Of a stretch of DNA of 64,000 nt, positions 42,917 to 51,915 are shown in pieces. The notes beneath the pieces were generated by a model. It did no database searches, had not been told where the DNA came from, and saw nothing but the letters and a program-made list of their open reading frames with translations. Both the position numbers and the translations under genes were made by a program. How positions within the stretch are numbered: position 1 is the first letter of the stretch; each line of letters opens with the position of its first letter. This DNA is from Dyadobacter sp. CECT 9275 (GTDB lineage: Bacteria; Bacteroidota; Bacteroidia; Cytophagales; Spirosomataceae): the NCBI RefSeq assembly GCF_907164905.1, contig NZ_CAJRAF010000002.1, positions 3,930,001 to 3,994,000 of the forward strand, written 5' to 3'.

Positions 42917-44458
42917 TCATCCTGCCCAATTTTCCCGGTCCAGGCTCCTGTACTGGATGGCTTCTGCCAGATGTTCCACTTTAATATCTTCACTATCGGC
43001 AAGGTCGGCAATGGTGCGTGAAACTTTTAATATGCGGTCATAGGCCCGGGCCGAAAGTCCAAGCCTGTCCATTGCTGTACGGAGCAGCGCTTTGCCCGGA
43101 TCCCCGATTACACATATTTCCTTCACGAGCTCCGGGGGCATCATGGCATTGGAATATATTTCCTTCTGATCCTTAAAACGGTCGGTCTGCCTGTCGCGGG
43201 CTTTAATGACACGCTCACGTATCTGCTCGCTGCTTTCCGATTTACGGGTCGAGGCGATCTGGTCAAAAGAAACCGGAGTTACCTCCACATGCAGATCAAT
43301 ACGGTCGAGCAGCGGGCCGCTTATTTTGTTAAGATATTTTTGAACAACACCCGGGCCACATACGCATTCCTTATCAGGGTGGTTGTAATAACCGCATGGG
43401 CAAGGGTTCATACTGGCAATGAGCATGAAATTGGCCGGAAATTCAACAGCCATCCTGGCCCTGGAAATACTTACCTTCCGTTCCTCTAAAGGCTGGCGCA
43501 TCACTTCCAGAACCGATCTCTTGAATTCCGGGAGTTCATCCAGAAACAATACCCCGTTGTGAGCCAGCGAGATTTCTCCCGGTTGAGGAAAACTTCCGCC
43601 GCCTACCAGCGCGGCATCGCTGATGGAATGATGTGGTGAGCGAAACGGTCTTCGGGAAACCAGCGTGGCACGTTTTCCGAGCTTGCCTGCGACGGAATGG
43701 ATCTTGGTAGTTTCCAAGGCTTCCGGTAAACTCAAAGGAGGCAGTATCCCCGGAATTCGTTTGGCAAGCATGGTTTTCCCCGAACCCGGAGGCCCGATCA
43801 TGATGGCGTTGTGTCCACCCGCAGCAGCTATTTCCAGCGCCCGTTTAATATTCTCCTGTCCCTGGACGTGCTTGAAATCTGCGGCGTAGTCATTTTGTGA
43901 AGTAAAAAATAGATCCCGGGTATCAACCACAAGGGGTTCTATAGTGCTTTTACCCCGAAAAAAGGCAATGGCGTCTTCCAGCGTTTCGACAGGAATAATG
44001 TCTATGTTATTGACGATGGCGGCTTCGTGAGCATTTTCTGCAGGAAGTATAAATCCTTTGAAGCCTTGTTTGCGCGCCTGTATTGCAATGGGGAGTACCC
44101 CTTTGATAGGCCTGAGGATACCATCGAGAGACAATTCTCCCATGATTACATAATCTTTCAGGTCTTTTTCGGCCTCCAGTTGCTCAGAAGAATCCAGTAT
44201 ACACAATGCAATGGGTAAGTCGTAGGCGGAGCCCTCCTTACGAATGTCGGCAGGGGCCAGATTTACCACTACTTTCTGCCGGGGCATTTTGTAGTTGAAA
44301 TATTTCAGAGAAGCCTCTACACGCTGCTGGCTTTCCTTTACGGCACTGTCGGCGAGGCCAACCATAAAAAAGCCAAGTCCCTGGCCTACCGTTACTTCGA
44401 TGGTAATCATGGTGGCGTCTACACCATATACAGCACTTCCAAAAGTTTTGGCTAACAT
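42917..44458 (-). CDS. comM: YifB/ComM-type magnesium-chelatase-like AAA+ ATPase
   Basis: A 513-residue protein with an N-terminal Lon-protease-like fold (about 20-170, including GLADSAVKESQQRVEASL) and an AAA+ Mg-chelatase core. Walker A is GPPGSGKTMLAKRIPGILPP, Walker B is LFLDELPEF and the sensor region is SMNPCPCGYYNHP with a Cys set. ComM homologues help branch migration during natural transformation in some bacteria. It is monocistronic with comF elsewhere in the window. Function in this organism is inferred from the family. Confidence 0.93.
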   Translation of the reverse strand: MLAKTFGSAVYGVDATMITIEVTVGQGLGFFMVGLADSAVKESQQRVEASLKYFNYKMPRQKVVVNLAPADIRKEGSAYDLPIALCILDSSEQLEAEKDLKDYVIMGELSLDGILRPIKGVLPIAIQARKQGFKGFILPAENAHEAAIVNNIDIIPVETLEDAIAFFRGKSTIEPLVVDTRDLFFTSQNDYAADFKHVQGQENIKRALEIAAAGGHNAIMIGPPGSGKTMLAKRIPGILPPLSLPEALETTKIHSVAGKLGKRATLVSRRPFRSPHHSISDAALVGGGSFPQPGEISLAHNGVLFLDELPEFKRSVLEVMRQPLEERKVSISRARMAVEFPANFMLIASMNPCPCGYYNHPDKECVCGPGVVQKYLNKISGPLLDRIDLHVEVTPVSFDQIASTRKSESSEQIRERVIKARDRQTDRFKDQKEIYSNAMMPPELVKEICVIGDPGKALLRTAMDRLGLSARAYDRILKVSRTIADLADSEDIKVEHLAEAIQYRSLDRENWAG

Positions 44459-44654
44459 GTTGATGAATGAAGAATTATTAAATAAGTGTATGTAGGTAAT
44501 CCTGTGATTCTCTTATTCCATGAATTTTTGTCAAAAATAACAGGAAATTTAGAAAAGGGTATTAGATGCACGTTATTACATCTTTTACCTGATGACGCCA
44601 GGTTATCTTTAATGAGAGTGCTAATCTGGCTATATCCCTTAATATCCGTTACAT

Positions 44655-45635
44655 ATGCGCCTGTTACTCGTTCTTATTTCGGTCATAGGTTTCCAGGCAG
44701 GGTACTGCCAGAGGGAAACCAATTCATTATCTGGCAAAATTATATGTGTAGATCCGGGCCATGGCGGAACCGCCGCTACGGATAGTTACCGGGTAGGCCC
44801 CTCCGGTGAAAGGGAAGAATGGGTTAACCTGCGAGTGGGTTTGCTTTTGCAAAAAATGCTGGAAGCAAAGGGGGTCAAGGTTGTGATGACCAGGACGGAG
44901 GACAAATTTATTCCCCTGCCCGACCGCGCCCGCCTGGCGCTCGAAAACAAAGCAGACCTGTTCGTTTCCATTCACCATAACGCTACTGCAGATTCTTCAG
45001 TTAATTTCCCTATCATTTACTTCCACGGAAATGCCTCTGAAAATGTGGCCAGCGTGGATTTCGGGAAACAACTCGCTTCAACCCTGTTGAAATATCTGCA
45101 TAAGAGCAAAACACCCGTCAGTCTGGTATCAGATTTTACAGTTTTTGCTGAATCTGGGGCTTCTGTTTTAAGAAATACTTACGGAACACCTGCTGTGCTG
45201 GCGGAAGCGTCTTTTTTTACAAATCCTTCCGAAGAACAAAAACTGAAACAAGCAGTTCATAACGAGCAGGAAGCAAAAGCTTACACCGAAGCCATATCGG
45301 CTTTTTTGGGTAAGCCGGTTGCGGGAATTGCCCCTAAAAATTCAAAAGTTCCGGTTATCCCACCTTTTAAAGTTTTCCAGGAAGCTGAGCGTATGAATCC
45401 TGTTGCACGACGCTGGCGTCAGGATTTTGAAGAAGGCCGCGCGCTGATGGCAAAGAAAGATTCGGTATCCCTCAGCCAGGCATATATGCTATTTACGCGG
45501 TCGGCGATGTCATTTCCGGATTCGTATGTTGCAAGCCAATGCCACCGGAACAGGGCGGAAATTCTGGACAAACAAGGGAAAACAACAGAAGCGAAACAGG
45601 AGTTACAGCGGTTTAGGGAATATTATATGAATTGA
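44655..45635 (+). CDS. N-acetylmuramoyl-L-alanine amidase, AmiC-like, with helical C-terminal extension
   Basis: A 326-residue exported zinc amidase that cuts the amide between MurNAc and L-Ala in peptidoglycan. It has a signal peptide (about 1-19, GYCQ). The Amidase_3 core (about 30-215) has zinc His in DPGHGG, Glu in GEREEWVNL, His in SIHHNA and the catalytic Glu in VLAEASFFTNP. The extra C-terminus (about 240-326) looks TPR-like with SLSQAYMLFTRSAMSF. Cell division or wall turnover is the likely role. It is monocistronic with a strong terminator downstream. Confidence 0.93.
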   Translation: MRLLLVLISVIGFQAGYCQRETNSLSGKIICVDPGHGGTAATDSYRVGPSGEREEWVNLRVGLLLQKMLEAKGVKVVMTRTEDKFIPLPDRARLALENKADLFVSIHHNATADSSVNFPIIYFHGNASENVASVDFGKQLASTLLKYLHKSKTPVSLVSDFTVFAESGASVLRNTYGTPAVLAEASFFTNPSEEQKLKQAVHNEQEAKAYTEAISAFLGKPVAGIAPKNSKVPVIPPFKVFQEAERMNPVARRWRQDFEEGRALMAKKDSVSLSQAYMLFTRSAMSFPDSYVASQCHRNRAEILDKQGKTTEAKQELQRFREYYMN

Positions 45636-45660
45636 TAATAGTCTTGTAATGAATGGTTTT

Positions 45661-45682
45661 AGCTCCTGCGGGAGCTTTTTTT
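45661..45682 (+). terminator. Intrinsic terminator after the amidase gene
   Basis: AGCTCC and GGAGCT arms around TGCG, followed by seven Ts, 25 bases after the stop. Confidence 0.85.
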
Positions 45683-45729
45683 ATTTATTTTTGTGAATAT
45701 ATAAGTAATTAATCTATGAAAGAATCTTT

Positions 45730-45756
45730 ACTTTTAATTATTAAATTTACAAAAGT
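45730..45756. promoter_or_regulatory. Candidate PadR operator
   Basis: ACTTTT and AAAAGT half-sites flank an AT-rich spacer, 19 bases before the PadR start. The spacing is consistent with a dimeric repressor, but the symmetry is short. Confidence 0.25.
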
Positions 45757-45774
45757 GAATTATATTGCTTTTAT

Positions 45775-46113
45775 ATGGGAAGATCTTATCTGGGAGAGTT
45801 TGAAGAGCTGGTATTATTAACGGTAGCTATTTTGGGGCAGCATGCCTATGGGGTTTCGGTATGTGAAGAATTGTTCAGCCAAACCGGACGTTCCGTAAAT
45901 ATCAGTGCTGCACATGCGGCGTTACATCGGCTGGAAGAAAAAGGGATGCTGTTTTCCAGGCTGGGAGATGCTACTGCCGAGCGTGGTGGAAAACGTAAAA
46001 GACTGTTCTTTGTAACGGCCCTTGGAAGTAAGATACTACACGATATCCGGGAAACAAGGAGCAAACTTTGGAATGCGATATCAGACGGAACTTTACCCGC
46101 TTTTAGTTTATGA
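45775..46113 (+). CDS. PadR-family transcriptional regulator
   Basis: A 112-residue winged-helix protein. The PadR signature is seen in LGEFEELVLLTVAILGQHAYGVSVCEEL and HAALHRLEEKGMLFSRL, with a C-terminal dimerisation helix (SKILHDIRETRSKLWN). The family consists of repressors for efflux or stress genes. Its stop overlaps the start of the large permease by four bases (ATGA), so it controls or is co-expressed with that gene. This PadR-permease arrangement is recurrent in Bacteroidota. Confidence 0.9.
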   Translation: MGRSYLGEFEELVLLTVAILGQHAYGVSVCEELFSQTGRSVNISAAHAALHRLEEKGMLFSRLGDATAERGGKRKRLFFVTALGSKILHDIRETRSKLWNAISDGTLPAFSL

Positions 46114-48794
46114 AACAATCCGAACAACCGCCGCTATGGGCCATGTCCTTATTAAAATGGCTTTGCAGACCGCATTTGATGGAAGAAATTCAGGGAGATC
46201 TTCTGGAAACTTATCAGAACGATTTGTCAAGAAATGGAAAGAAGGCAGCCGACAGGCAATATGTCATTAATGTGATAACATTTGTGCGTTTGCGCTTTGG
46301 CTTCAAACGGGCGGGAGTGTCACTATTGGTTGTGAATAGTTTACAGAATAATTCTAAATCCCAGTTTATGGATATGTTTCGTAATTACTTCAAAATTTCG
46401 TTGAGAAACCTTTGGCGTAACCGCACGACCAGTATTGTCAGTGTATTTGGCTTGGCGGTTGGTATTGCCAGTGGATTGATCATTTTCCTGTTGGTCAGTT
46501 ATCTTTTCAGTTTTAACAGTGATTATGCAAATGCGGACAGAACCTATATGATCGTGACGGATATCATGCAGGAAAATATTCAGCATACCGATGTGACGCC
46601 GCGTCCTCTTGGAGAGGTGCTCAGGCAAGAATATCCTTTTGTTGAAACGGCAGTCAGGCTCAATAACTTGTTCGGAAGTGTGGTTGGCGTACCGGATGGG
46701 AAAGGAGGTATGGTCAAGAAATTTGAGGAATCAAGAAATATCTGCTTTACAGAGCCCCAGTTTTTTGAAGTATTTGATACAAAATGGGCTTATGGAGATA
46801 TGAAAACGGCGCTGGTAAACCCCAATACCGTTGTTCTTTCCAGAGAATATGCCAAAAAATATTTTGGAACAGAAAATGTCTTGGGAAAAACGCTCCGTTT
46901 TGAAAACAAGCTAGATCTTGCTGTAACAGGGGTAACGGAAAATCCGCCTTCTAATACGCAGCTACGCTATGATATCCTGATATCCTATGCTTCCATACCG
47001 GCATTTTACGGAGATCCGGGTATGATGAATGCGTGGAGAGAGCCGGCAACGATGTGTTGGGTAACACTAAAAAAGGGTACGGGAAGGACTGAGCTGGCGA
47101 ACAGTCTGCGCGGGATTGGGAAAAAATATTACAGCGTCCGGGAAGCTAAGCAATATTCTTTTCAGGTTATTCCTCTGACAGAAATGTATCATCATCCCTA
47201 TTACGGCGCCGCGCCTAGGCCGATTTTATATGCGCTGATCGCAGTGGGATTGTTTCTGGTAATTGCTTCCTGTGTCAATTTTATTAACCTCTCCACGGCT
47301 CAGGCTATTAAACGCTCCAGAGAAGTTGGGGTGAGGAAAACGATGGGGAGTACCAGGCGGCAGCTGATTGGCCAGTTTATGCTGGAAACTGCTGTGATGT
47401 GTATTGTGGCATTTGTAATTGCTATAGGGCTGGCTCAGCTCAATTTACCACTTTTGAACAGGGCACTGTGGATGTTAAGGGCGAACATATCTGTTCTGGA
47501 TATTTTCAGTTCAAGGGGGTTGGTGTGGTTTGGAGCATTTATTGCTGGCGTTATCCTGCTGGCAGGATTATACCCATCCGTGATTTTGGCGAGGTTCAAT
47601 CCTGTAACAGCTCTGAAAGGAAAACTTACCACCCAGAAACTGGGAAATCTGTCGGTCCGGAAAGGATTGGTGGTCTTTCAGTTTTTCATTACCCAAGTGT
47701 TCATCATTGGTGTTTTGGTAATGTCTGTGCAGGTACGTTATATGAAGAATTCAGATTTGGGATTTCAGAAGGAAAACCGGATATCGGTTATGCTGCCTTA
47801 TGCAGATACCGGGAAACAAGAGATTTTCAAACAGCAACTGATGAGATTAAAACAGGTTGAACAAGTTACAATCTGCGATCTGCCACCAGCTTCCCAGAAT
47901 AAAAATTTTTCGGAATTTACGTATGATAGGCGTTCTGAACCAGAAAAATTTGTGACCAATATTCGTGAAGGAGACCGGAACTATTTATCTGTTTTTGGAT
48001 TGACATTACTGGCAGGGGAAAATTTCACAGAAGCAAACGGATATGCCGGAAACGATAGCGTGAGCTCTGGCTACGAAGTTATGGTCAATGAAAAGATGGT
48101 AAGGCAGCTTGGAATTGGTTCTTTGAATGAGGTGCTGGGAAGGCAACTGACGATCCTGGGCAAAAAGAAAACCATTGTTGGCGTTGTGAAGAACTTTGCC
48201 CTGGGTAGCATGAGAGATGATATTCAGCCAGTTACTATTCTTAACAATACCGGTGGAAATTACAGGAGTATCATAAAAATTACGCCGGGCAATGTATCAG
48301 GGACTGTCAAAGAAATTGATAAAATCTGGAATGAACTGTACCCTGATGGGATATTTAAAGCACAATTTGTGGATCAGTTGGTCGCCGAATTTTATACCAC
48401 CGAAAATATTCTTCTTGGTTTAATTCAGGCCTTTTCCGTTATCGCGGTTCTCATTGGTTGTCTGGGATTGTACGGTCTCGTAACTTTTATTGCAGAATCC
48501 CGAAACAAGGAAATAGGAGTACGTAAAATATTGGGTGCCAGCGCGAAACAGGTACTCTGGATTTTTGGTCGGGAATTTGGTATGTTAATCGTATTGGGTT
48601 TCACATTTGCAGCTCCGGCAGGCTGGTTTCTGATGAATGGATGGCTGCAGGGATATGCACAGCGGATAACGCTGGATTGGTGGATTTTTGCATCGACTGG
48701 CGGGCTTGTTATTACAATCACCTTATTGACCATCTCATTTCAGTCCCTTAAAGCAGCTGCCATGAATCCGGTAACGAGCCTGAAAAACGAATGA
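46110..48794 (+). CDS. Large FtsX/MacB-type ABC permease with N-terminal prefix domain
   Basis: An 894-residue inner-membrane protein. The N-terminus (about 1-80) is the permease-prefix domain, LLKWLCRPHLMEEIQGDLLE. Two FtsX modules follow, each with a membrane helix, a large periplasmic MacB-like part and three further helices: about 105-430, and from about 510 to the end (LVTFIAESRNKEIGVRKILG is the second conserved cytoplasmic motif). The cytoplasmic motif AIKRSREVGVRKTMGSTRRQ is visible in the first. No ATPase gene is adjacent. It is the target of, or partner to, the overlapping PadR gene. Substrate is unknown; macrolide, lipoprotein or toxin export are family options. Confidence 0.85.
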   Translation: MKQSEQPPLWAMSLLKWLCRPHLMEEIQGDLLETYQNDLSRNGKKAADRQYVINVITFVRLRFGFKRAGVSLLVVNSLQNNSKSQFMDMFRNYFKISLRNLWRNRTTSIVSVFGLAVGIASGLIIFLLVSYLFSFNSDYANADRTYMIVTDIMQENIQHTDVTPRPLGEVLRQEYPFVETAVRLNNLFGSVVGVPDGKGGMVKKFEESRNICFTEPQFFEVFDTKWAYGDMKTALVNPNTVVLSREYAKKYFGTENVLGKTLRFENKLDLAVTGVTENPPSNTQLRYDILISYASIPAFYGDPGMMNAWREPATMCWVTLKKGTGRTELANSLRGIGKKYYSVREAKQYSFQVIPLTEMYHHPYYGAAPRPILYALIAVGLFLVIASCVNFINLSTAQAIKRSREVGVRKTMGSTRRQLIGQFMLETAVMCIVAFVIAIGLAQLNLPLLNRALWMLRANISVLDIFSSRGLVWFGAFIAGVILLAGLYPSVILARFNPVTALKGKLTTQKLGNLSVRKGLVVFQFFITQVFIIGVLVMSVQVRYMKNSDLGFQKENRISVMLPYADTGKQEIFKQQLMRLKQVEQVTICDLPPASQNKNFSEFTYDRRSEPEKFVTNIREGDRNYLSVFGLTLLAGENFTEANGYAGNDSVSSGYEVMVNEKMVRQLGIGSLNEVLGRQLTILGKKKTIVGVVKNFALGSMRDDIQPVTILNNTGGNYRSIIKITPGNVSGTVKEIDKIWNELYPDGIFKAQFVDQLVAEFYTTENILLGLIQAFSVIAVLIGCLGLYGLVTFIAESRNKEIGVRKILGASAKQVLWIFGREFGMLIVLGFTFAAPAGWFLMNGWLQGYAQRITLDWWIFASTGGLVITITLLTISFQSLKAAAMNPVTSLKNE

Positions 48795-48901
48795 GTACTA
48801 GGTATCAGATGAAATTACCTGAATATCTGCTTCAGATCCAACTCAATCTGAGTAAGGGGAGTTTCAATTTCAGTAATTTCAACAGCTTGTAAGTCCTAAA
48901 A

Positions 48902-49663
48902 TCACTCAAGCTCCTTAATACGGATGTTACGAAACCATATTTTTTCTCGTGGATGATGGTTTTGCAATGCAATTTTCCCCCTGGCATGCGGGACAGCATA
49001 GGGCCAGTCGGCATACTTGCTTTTTTTTACCAATGTTTTCCAGTTGTCATCACCATATTGATAATCGACCACTTTTTTGCCGTTTATATAATGCTCAATA
49101 TGATTTTTATTTACCACGATCCGGCCCTTATTCCATTCTCCGGGAGCTTTAACAGCTGTTAAGTCAGAAGGAGGATTCATATCATAATTAGCGCCGGTCA
49201 GCTGAACATCATGTAATTGTAAGGTTTCTCCGTTTGCATCCACTTTTATTTGCTCTCCTTTGCCATTCCGGAAAACATATCCCTTGTCATCAATGATCTG
49301 ATATTCTGGAGCAGAAAAGACGGTACGTTTGATTTCCGGTTTTTCGATAACCTTATAAAGCACTCCGCTGTTACTGCCGGGCGGAATTTTAAAATCAAAC
49401 TCCAGTTCAAAATCTCCGTACTCTTTATCGGTCACCAGGTCGCCTCCGGTACCGTCTGGTGTTAAGGTTCCATTTTCTATCAGCCACCCGGCAACGCCCT
49501 CCTTATTGTAATTATGCCAGCCTTTTATTGCTTTCCCGTCAAACAAGGTAACCCACTTGGGTTTTTTGGAAATGGTTTCGTCGCCTGCCAGTGAGACCGT
49601 TGCCGCATGGGCGCTAAAGAACAAGGCCGTAGCCAGGTATGCACAGGATTTAGGATATTTCAT
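48902..49663 (-). CDS. DUF1080 (3-keto-disaccharide hydrolase-like) exported protein
   Basis: A 253-residue protein with a signal peptide (about 1-25). The DUF1080 beta-sandwich is seen as WVTLFDGKAIKGWHNYNKEG, GWLIENGTLTPDG, FELEFDFKIPPGSNSGVLYKV and the end GKIALQNHHPREKIWFRNIRIKEL. DUF1080 proteins are concanavalin-like; some are 3-keto-glycoside hydrolases acting with glucoside 3-dehydrogenases. No such dehydrogenase is adjacent here. The gene is monocistronic and converges with the permease gene. It is probably periplasmic. Confidence 0.88.
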   Translation of the reverse strand: MKYPKSCAYLATALFFSAHAATVSLAGDETISKKPKWVTLFDGKAIKGWHNYNKEGVAGWLIENGTLTPDGTGGDLVTDKEYGDFELEFDFKIPPGSNSGVLYKVIEKPEIKRTVFSAPEYQIIDDKGYVFRNGKGEQIKVDANGETLQLHDVQLTGANYDMNPPSDLTAVKAPGEWNKGRIVVNKNHIEHYINGKKVVDYQYGDDNWKTLVKKSKYADWPYAVPHARGKIALQNHHPREKIWFRNIRIKELE

Positions 49664-49720
49664 AGCTGAACAATCGGTGGAAATATATTTCTTATTTTAA
49701 AATTACACTTTTAAAGCCAC

Positions 49721-50569
49721 TTATTCCACTACTGCGGAAACAGAGATATAAGTTGGAATGATACCAGCGCTTCTGATCCGAACCTCGGCGTCTTCGGCCT
49801 GGGTATTTCCTGTCAGTACCAGCGCCGTGTCGAGCCCGAATTTATTCCCTCCCAGGATGTCGGTGTGCAGGGTATCTCCTACCATCAGGATATCTCTCTT
49901 GCTAACATCCGGATAATTTTTGATATGCTGGTATGCGAAGATAAACATCTGAGGATCCGGTTTTCCGAAGCGGATAAACTGGCGGCCGATGGTATCTTCT
50001 ATCATTTTGGCTAAAGCTCCCACCGCAATGGATAACCGGCTTTTGGAAGCAGGATATGTTTTGTCCGTGTTGGCCACGATCACAGGAATATTCCTTTTCC
50101 TCAGCAGGTTCAGTGTTTTTGTTAAATCGGTGTTCCAGTCAAAACCTTCGTCATCCAAGAAAACCAATGCATTCACGCCGGATACATCGTCCAGGTTGAG
50201 CGCTTTTATGGACAGGGTCTGTATGTCAGGTGTTTCAATGTATTTTGCAGAGTTTTCCGTTCCTACATAGGCTACAATTCCCTTTCTTACTTTCAGATCA
50301 AGGTATTCTCTTGCCAGCATACCCGAAGAAATGATGCGGTCGGGTGTGACGTCATTGATACCCAGCCTGACGTAGGATTCTGCCAGCTGTTCGGGTCCTC
50401 GTGAGGCATCGTTGGTGACCACATAAAAATCCTTGCCTGTTTCCCGCAGGTAGGCAAAGGTCTTATCAATCCCGGGAATGAGGCCGTTGTATGTTTTTAA
50501 TACTCCGAACGCATCGAAGAAAATAACATCATATTTAGATAGAACGGATTTGAAATTGTCAAGTATCAT
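49721..50569 (-). CDS. HAD-IIA family hydrolase with altered motif I
   Basis: A 282-residue HAD-superfamily protein of subclass IIA (NagD-like cap between motifs I and III). Motif I is FFDAFGVLKTYNG: nucleophile Asp19 is present but the second Asp (general acid in D-x-D phosphatases) is Phe21. Motif II is VVTNDAS, motif III is in IRFGKPDPQMF and motif IV is MVGDTLHTDILGG. A changed second Asp suggests weak or altered phosphatase chemistry. It follows an APH-like kinase gene after 39 bases on the same strand, suggesting a kinase/phosphatase pair. The substrate is unknown. Confidence 0.85.
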   Translation of the reverse strand: MILDNFKSVLSKYDVIFFDAFGVLKTYNGLIPGIDKTFAYLRETGKDFYVVTNDASRGPEQLAESYVRLGINDVTPDRIISSGMLAREYLDLKVRKGIVAYVGTENSAKYIETPDIQTLSIKALNLDDVSGVNALVFLDDEGFDWNTDLTKTLNLLRKRNIPVIVANTDKTYPASKSRLSIAVGALAKMIEDTIGRQFIRFGKPDPQMFIFAYQHIKNYPDVSKRDILMVGDTLHTDILGGNKFGLDTALVLTGNTQAEDAEVRIRSAGIIPTYISVSAVVE

Positions 50570-50608
50570 AGTTGGTGTCTAAGGAGTGGGGCTGGCTGAC
50601 GAGGTGTA

Positions 50609-51649
50609 TTACAGATTGAGCGCTTTTAAAATTTTATCCGCATCAAAGCCGTCTATGGCCGGAAAATAGAGTTCATATGCTTCTTTTTGCAATTTCGTGC
50701 AATAGGATCTGTGAAAGAAGTATTTTCCATATTTGATTACATAATTCAGAATAAAAAAGCGGTATGCTTCCTTCATGAAGTATACCTCTTTCACAGTGAG
50801 AGGATAAACCTTGTGGTATTCCTGAAGAAATATCATGAAACGGTCTTCCATCAAAGGGCCCATGAGGTAGCTGAAAACGGTGCGGTCGCCAACATTGGAA
50901 ACAACCCGGCTGAAAAAATAAAAGTCCATGATCCTGGACGATACCCTGAACCAGTCGTAGTCCCAGCGTGAAAAGAGCTTCAGGTCGTCGGTCACCGAAA
51001 AATTGCCAATATTCCAATCCACAAACACCGGCATCAGATCAAACGAACTTACATTAAGGCGCTGGATATTTTTCATGAAAATGTCACATTGCCTTTTCAA
51101 GATATGGATATGCCCGCGATGTTCAAACTTTCCGGTATCGGTTTCAAGGATATCCAGTAAATGCTGAATATCGGTCCTGAGATTTTTGGAGGATTTCGGA
51201 ATAGACTTCCCGACCCTGAAGCAGGCTTGGTGAAATTTGGCCATTTCATAACCCAGTTTTCGGATATGCTGCTCATCGAGCCGGCGCGGCATGCGGTTCA
51301 TAGCCCTGATCGGATTATAAAAAACAACCCAGGTATCAATAAAATCCTCCTGGTAACGGTAGGTATAAACCTGATTATTTTTTACGAGGGATTTGGCCAG
51401 AACGTTTTCAAAGGGATATAACAGATTGTTGGAAACCGCATGGATGATGCGGTGGTCTTCCTTAAAGTGCTCATATTTACCGAAATACGAAAGTTTGGCC
51501 ACGACTTCATCGTCATTATCAAGCGTAACCCGGAAAACGTGATTGGTGGAAACGCGGGCACTGATATCCTCAACGGATTTTATTTTTATAGAATCGTCAA
51601 AACCTTGCCAGGCTTTACGAATAATGGCGGGATAATCTTTTAGACGCAT
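50609..51649 (-). CDS. APH-like protein/small-molecule kinase
   Basis: A 346-residue cytoplasmic protein with a bilobed aminoglycoside-phosphotransferase-type fold. The N-lobe contains HVFRVTLDNDDEVVAKLSYFG, with the ATP-binding Lys in VVAKLS. The C-lobe catalytic loop is PVFVDWNIGNFSV: D-x4-N is kept but the usual His of the H-G-D motif is replaced by Phe-Val, followed by WDYDWF as the metal-binding region. No aminoglycoside-specific signature is seen, so the substrate may be a sugar, lipid or homoserine-like compound. It is first in an operon with the HAD-IIA hydrolase. Confidence 0.72.
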   Translation of the reverse strand: MRLKDYPAIIRKAWQGFDDSIKIKSVEDISARVSTNHVFRVTLDNDDEVVAKLSYFGKYEHFKEDHRIIHAVSNNLLYPFENVLAKSLVKNNQVYTYRYQEDFIDTWVVFYNPIRAMNRMPRRLDEQHIRKLGYEMAKFHQACFRVGKSIPKSSKNLRTDIQHLLDILETDTGKFEHRGHIHILKRQCDIFMKNIQRLNVSSFDLMPVFVDWNIGNFSVTDDLKLFSRWDYDWFRVSSRIMDFYFFSRVVSNVGDRTVFSYLMGPLMEDRFMIFLQEYHKVYPLTVKEVYFMKEAYRFFILNYVIKYGKYFFHRSYCTKLQKEAYELYFPAIDGFDADKILKALNL

Positions 51650-51711
51650 TATTAATTTTCCAATGACTTCAATAAAGGGTCATTTCCGGCCAGTACCGGG
51701 TTAATTTTGGA

Positions 51712-51719
51712 CAAAGGTA
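51712..51719 (-). promoter_or_regulatory. TAnnTTTG -7 element before the APH-like kinase gene
   Basis: TACCTTTG on the minus strand, 62 bases before the start at 51649. No -33 box is seen. Confidence 0.33.
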
Positions 51720-51915
51720 AGTAGTTTCGCTCAAGCGTTAATATCCTGTTAACTTCTGAAGCAGTTATTTGTTGTATTTTGTTGAATTGTTAGGACTATT
51801 TTCTTCATTTCTCAACCATGTTTCCCGGATCACAGGTTATTAAACTAATAATGCCGGGGCAATTTGAGAATGCTGTTTGAAGTTTTAATTTTGCCCCAAA
51901 TTAAATGCGATTATT

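Noticed and set aside
45717..45774. Possible short leader peptide starting at ATG 45717 before PadR
   Set aside because: It reads into PadR in another frame without a stop until well inside the gene, and no attenuator pairs with it.
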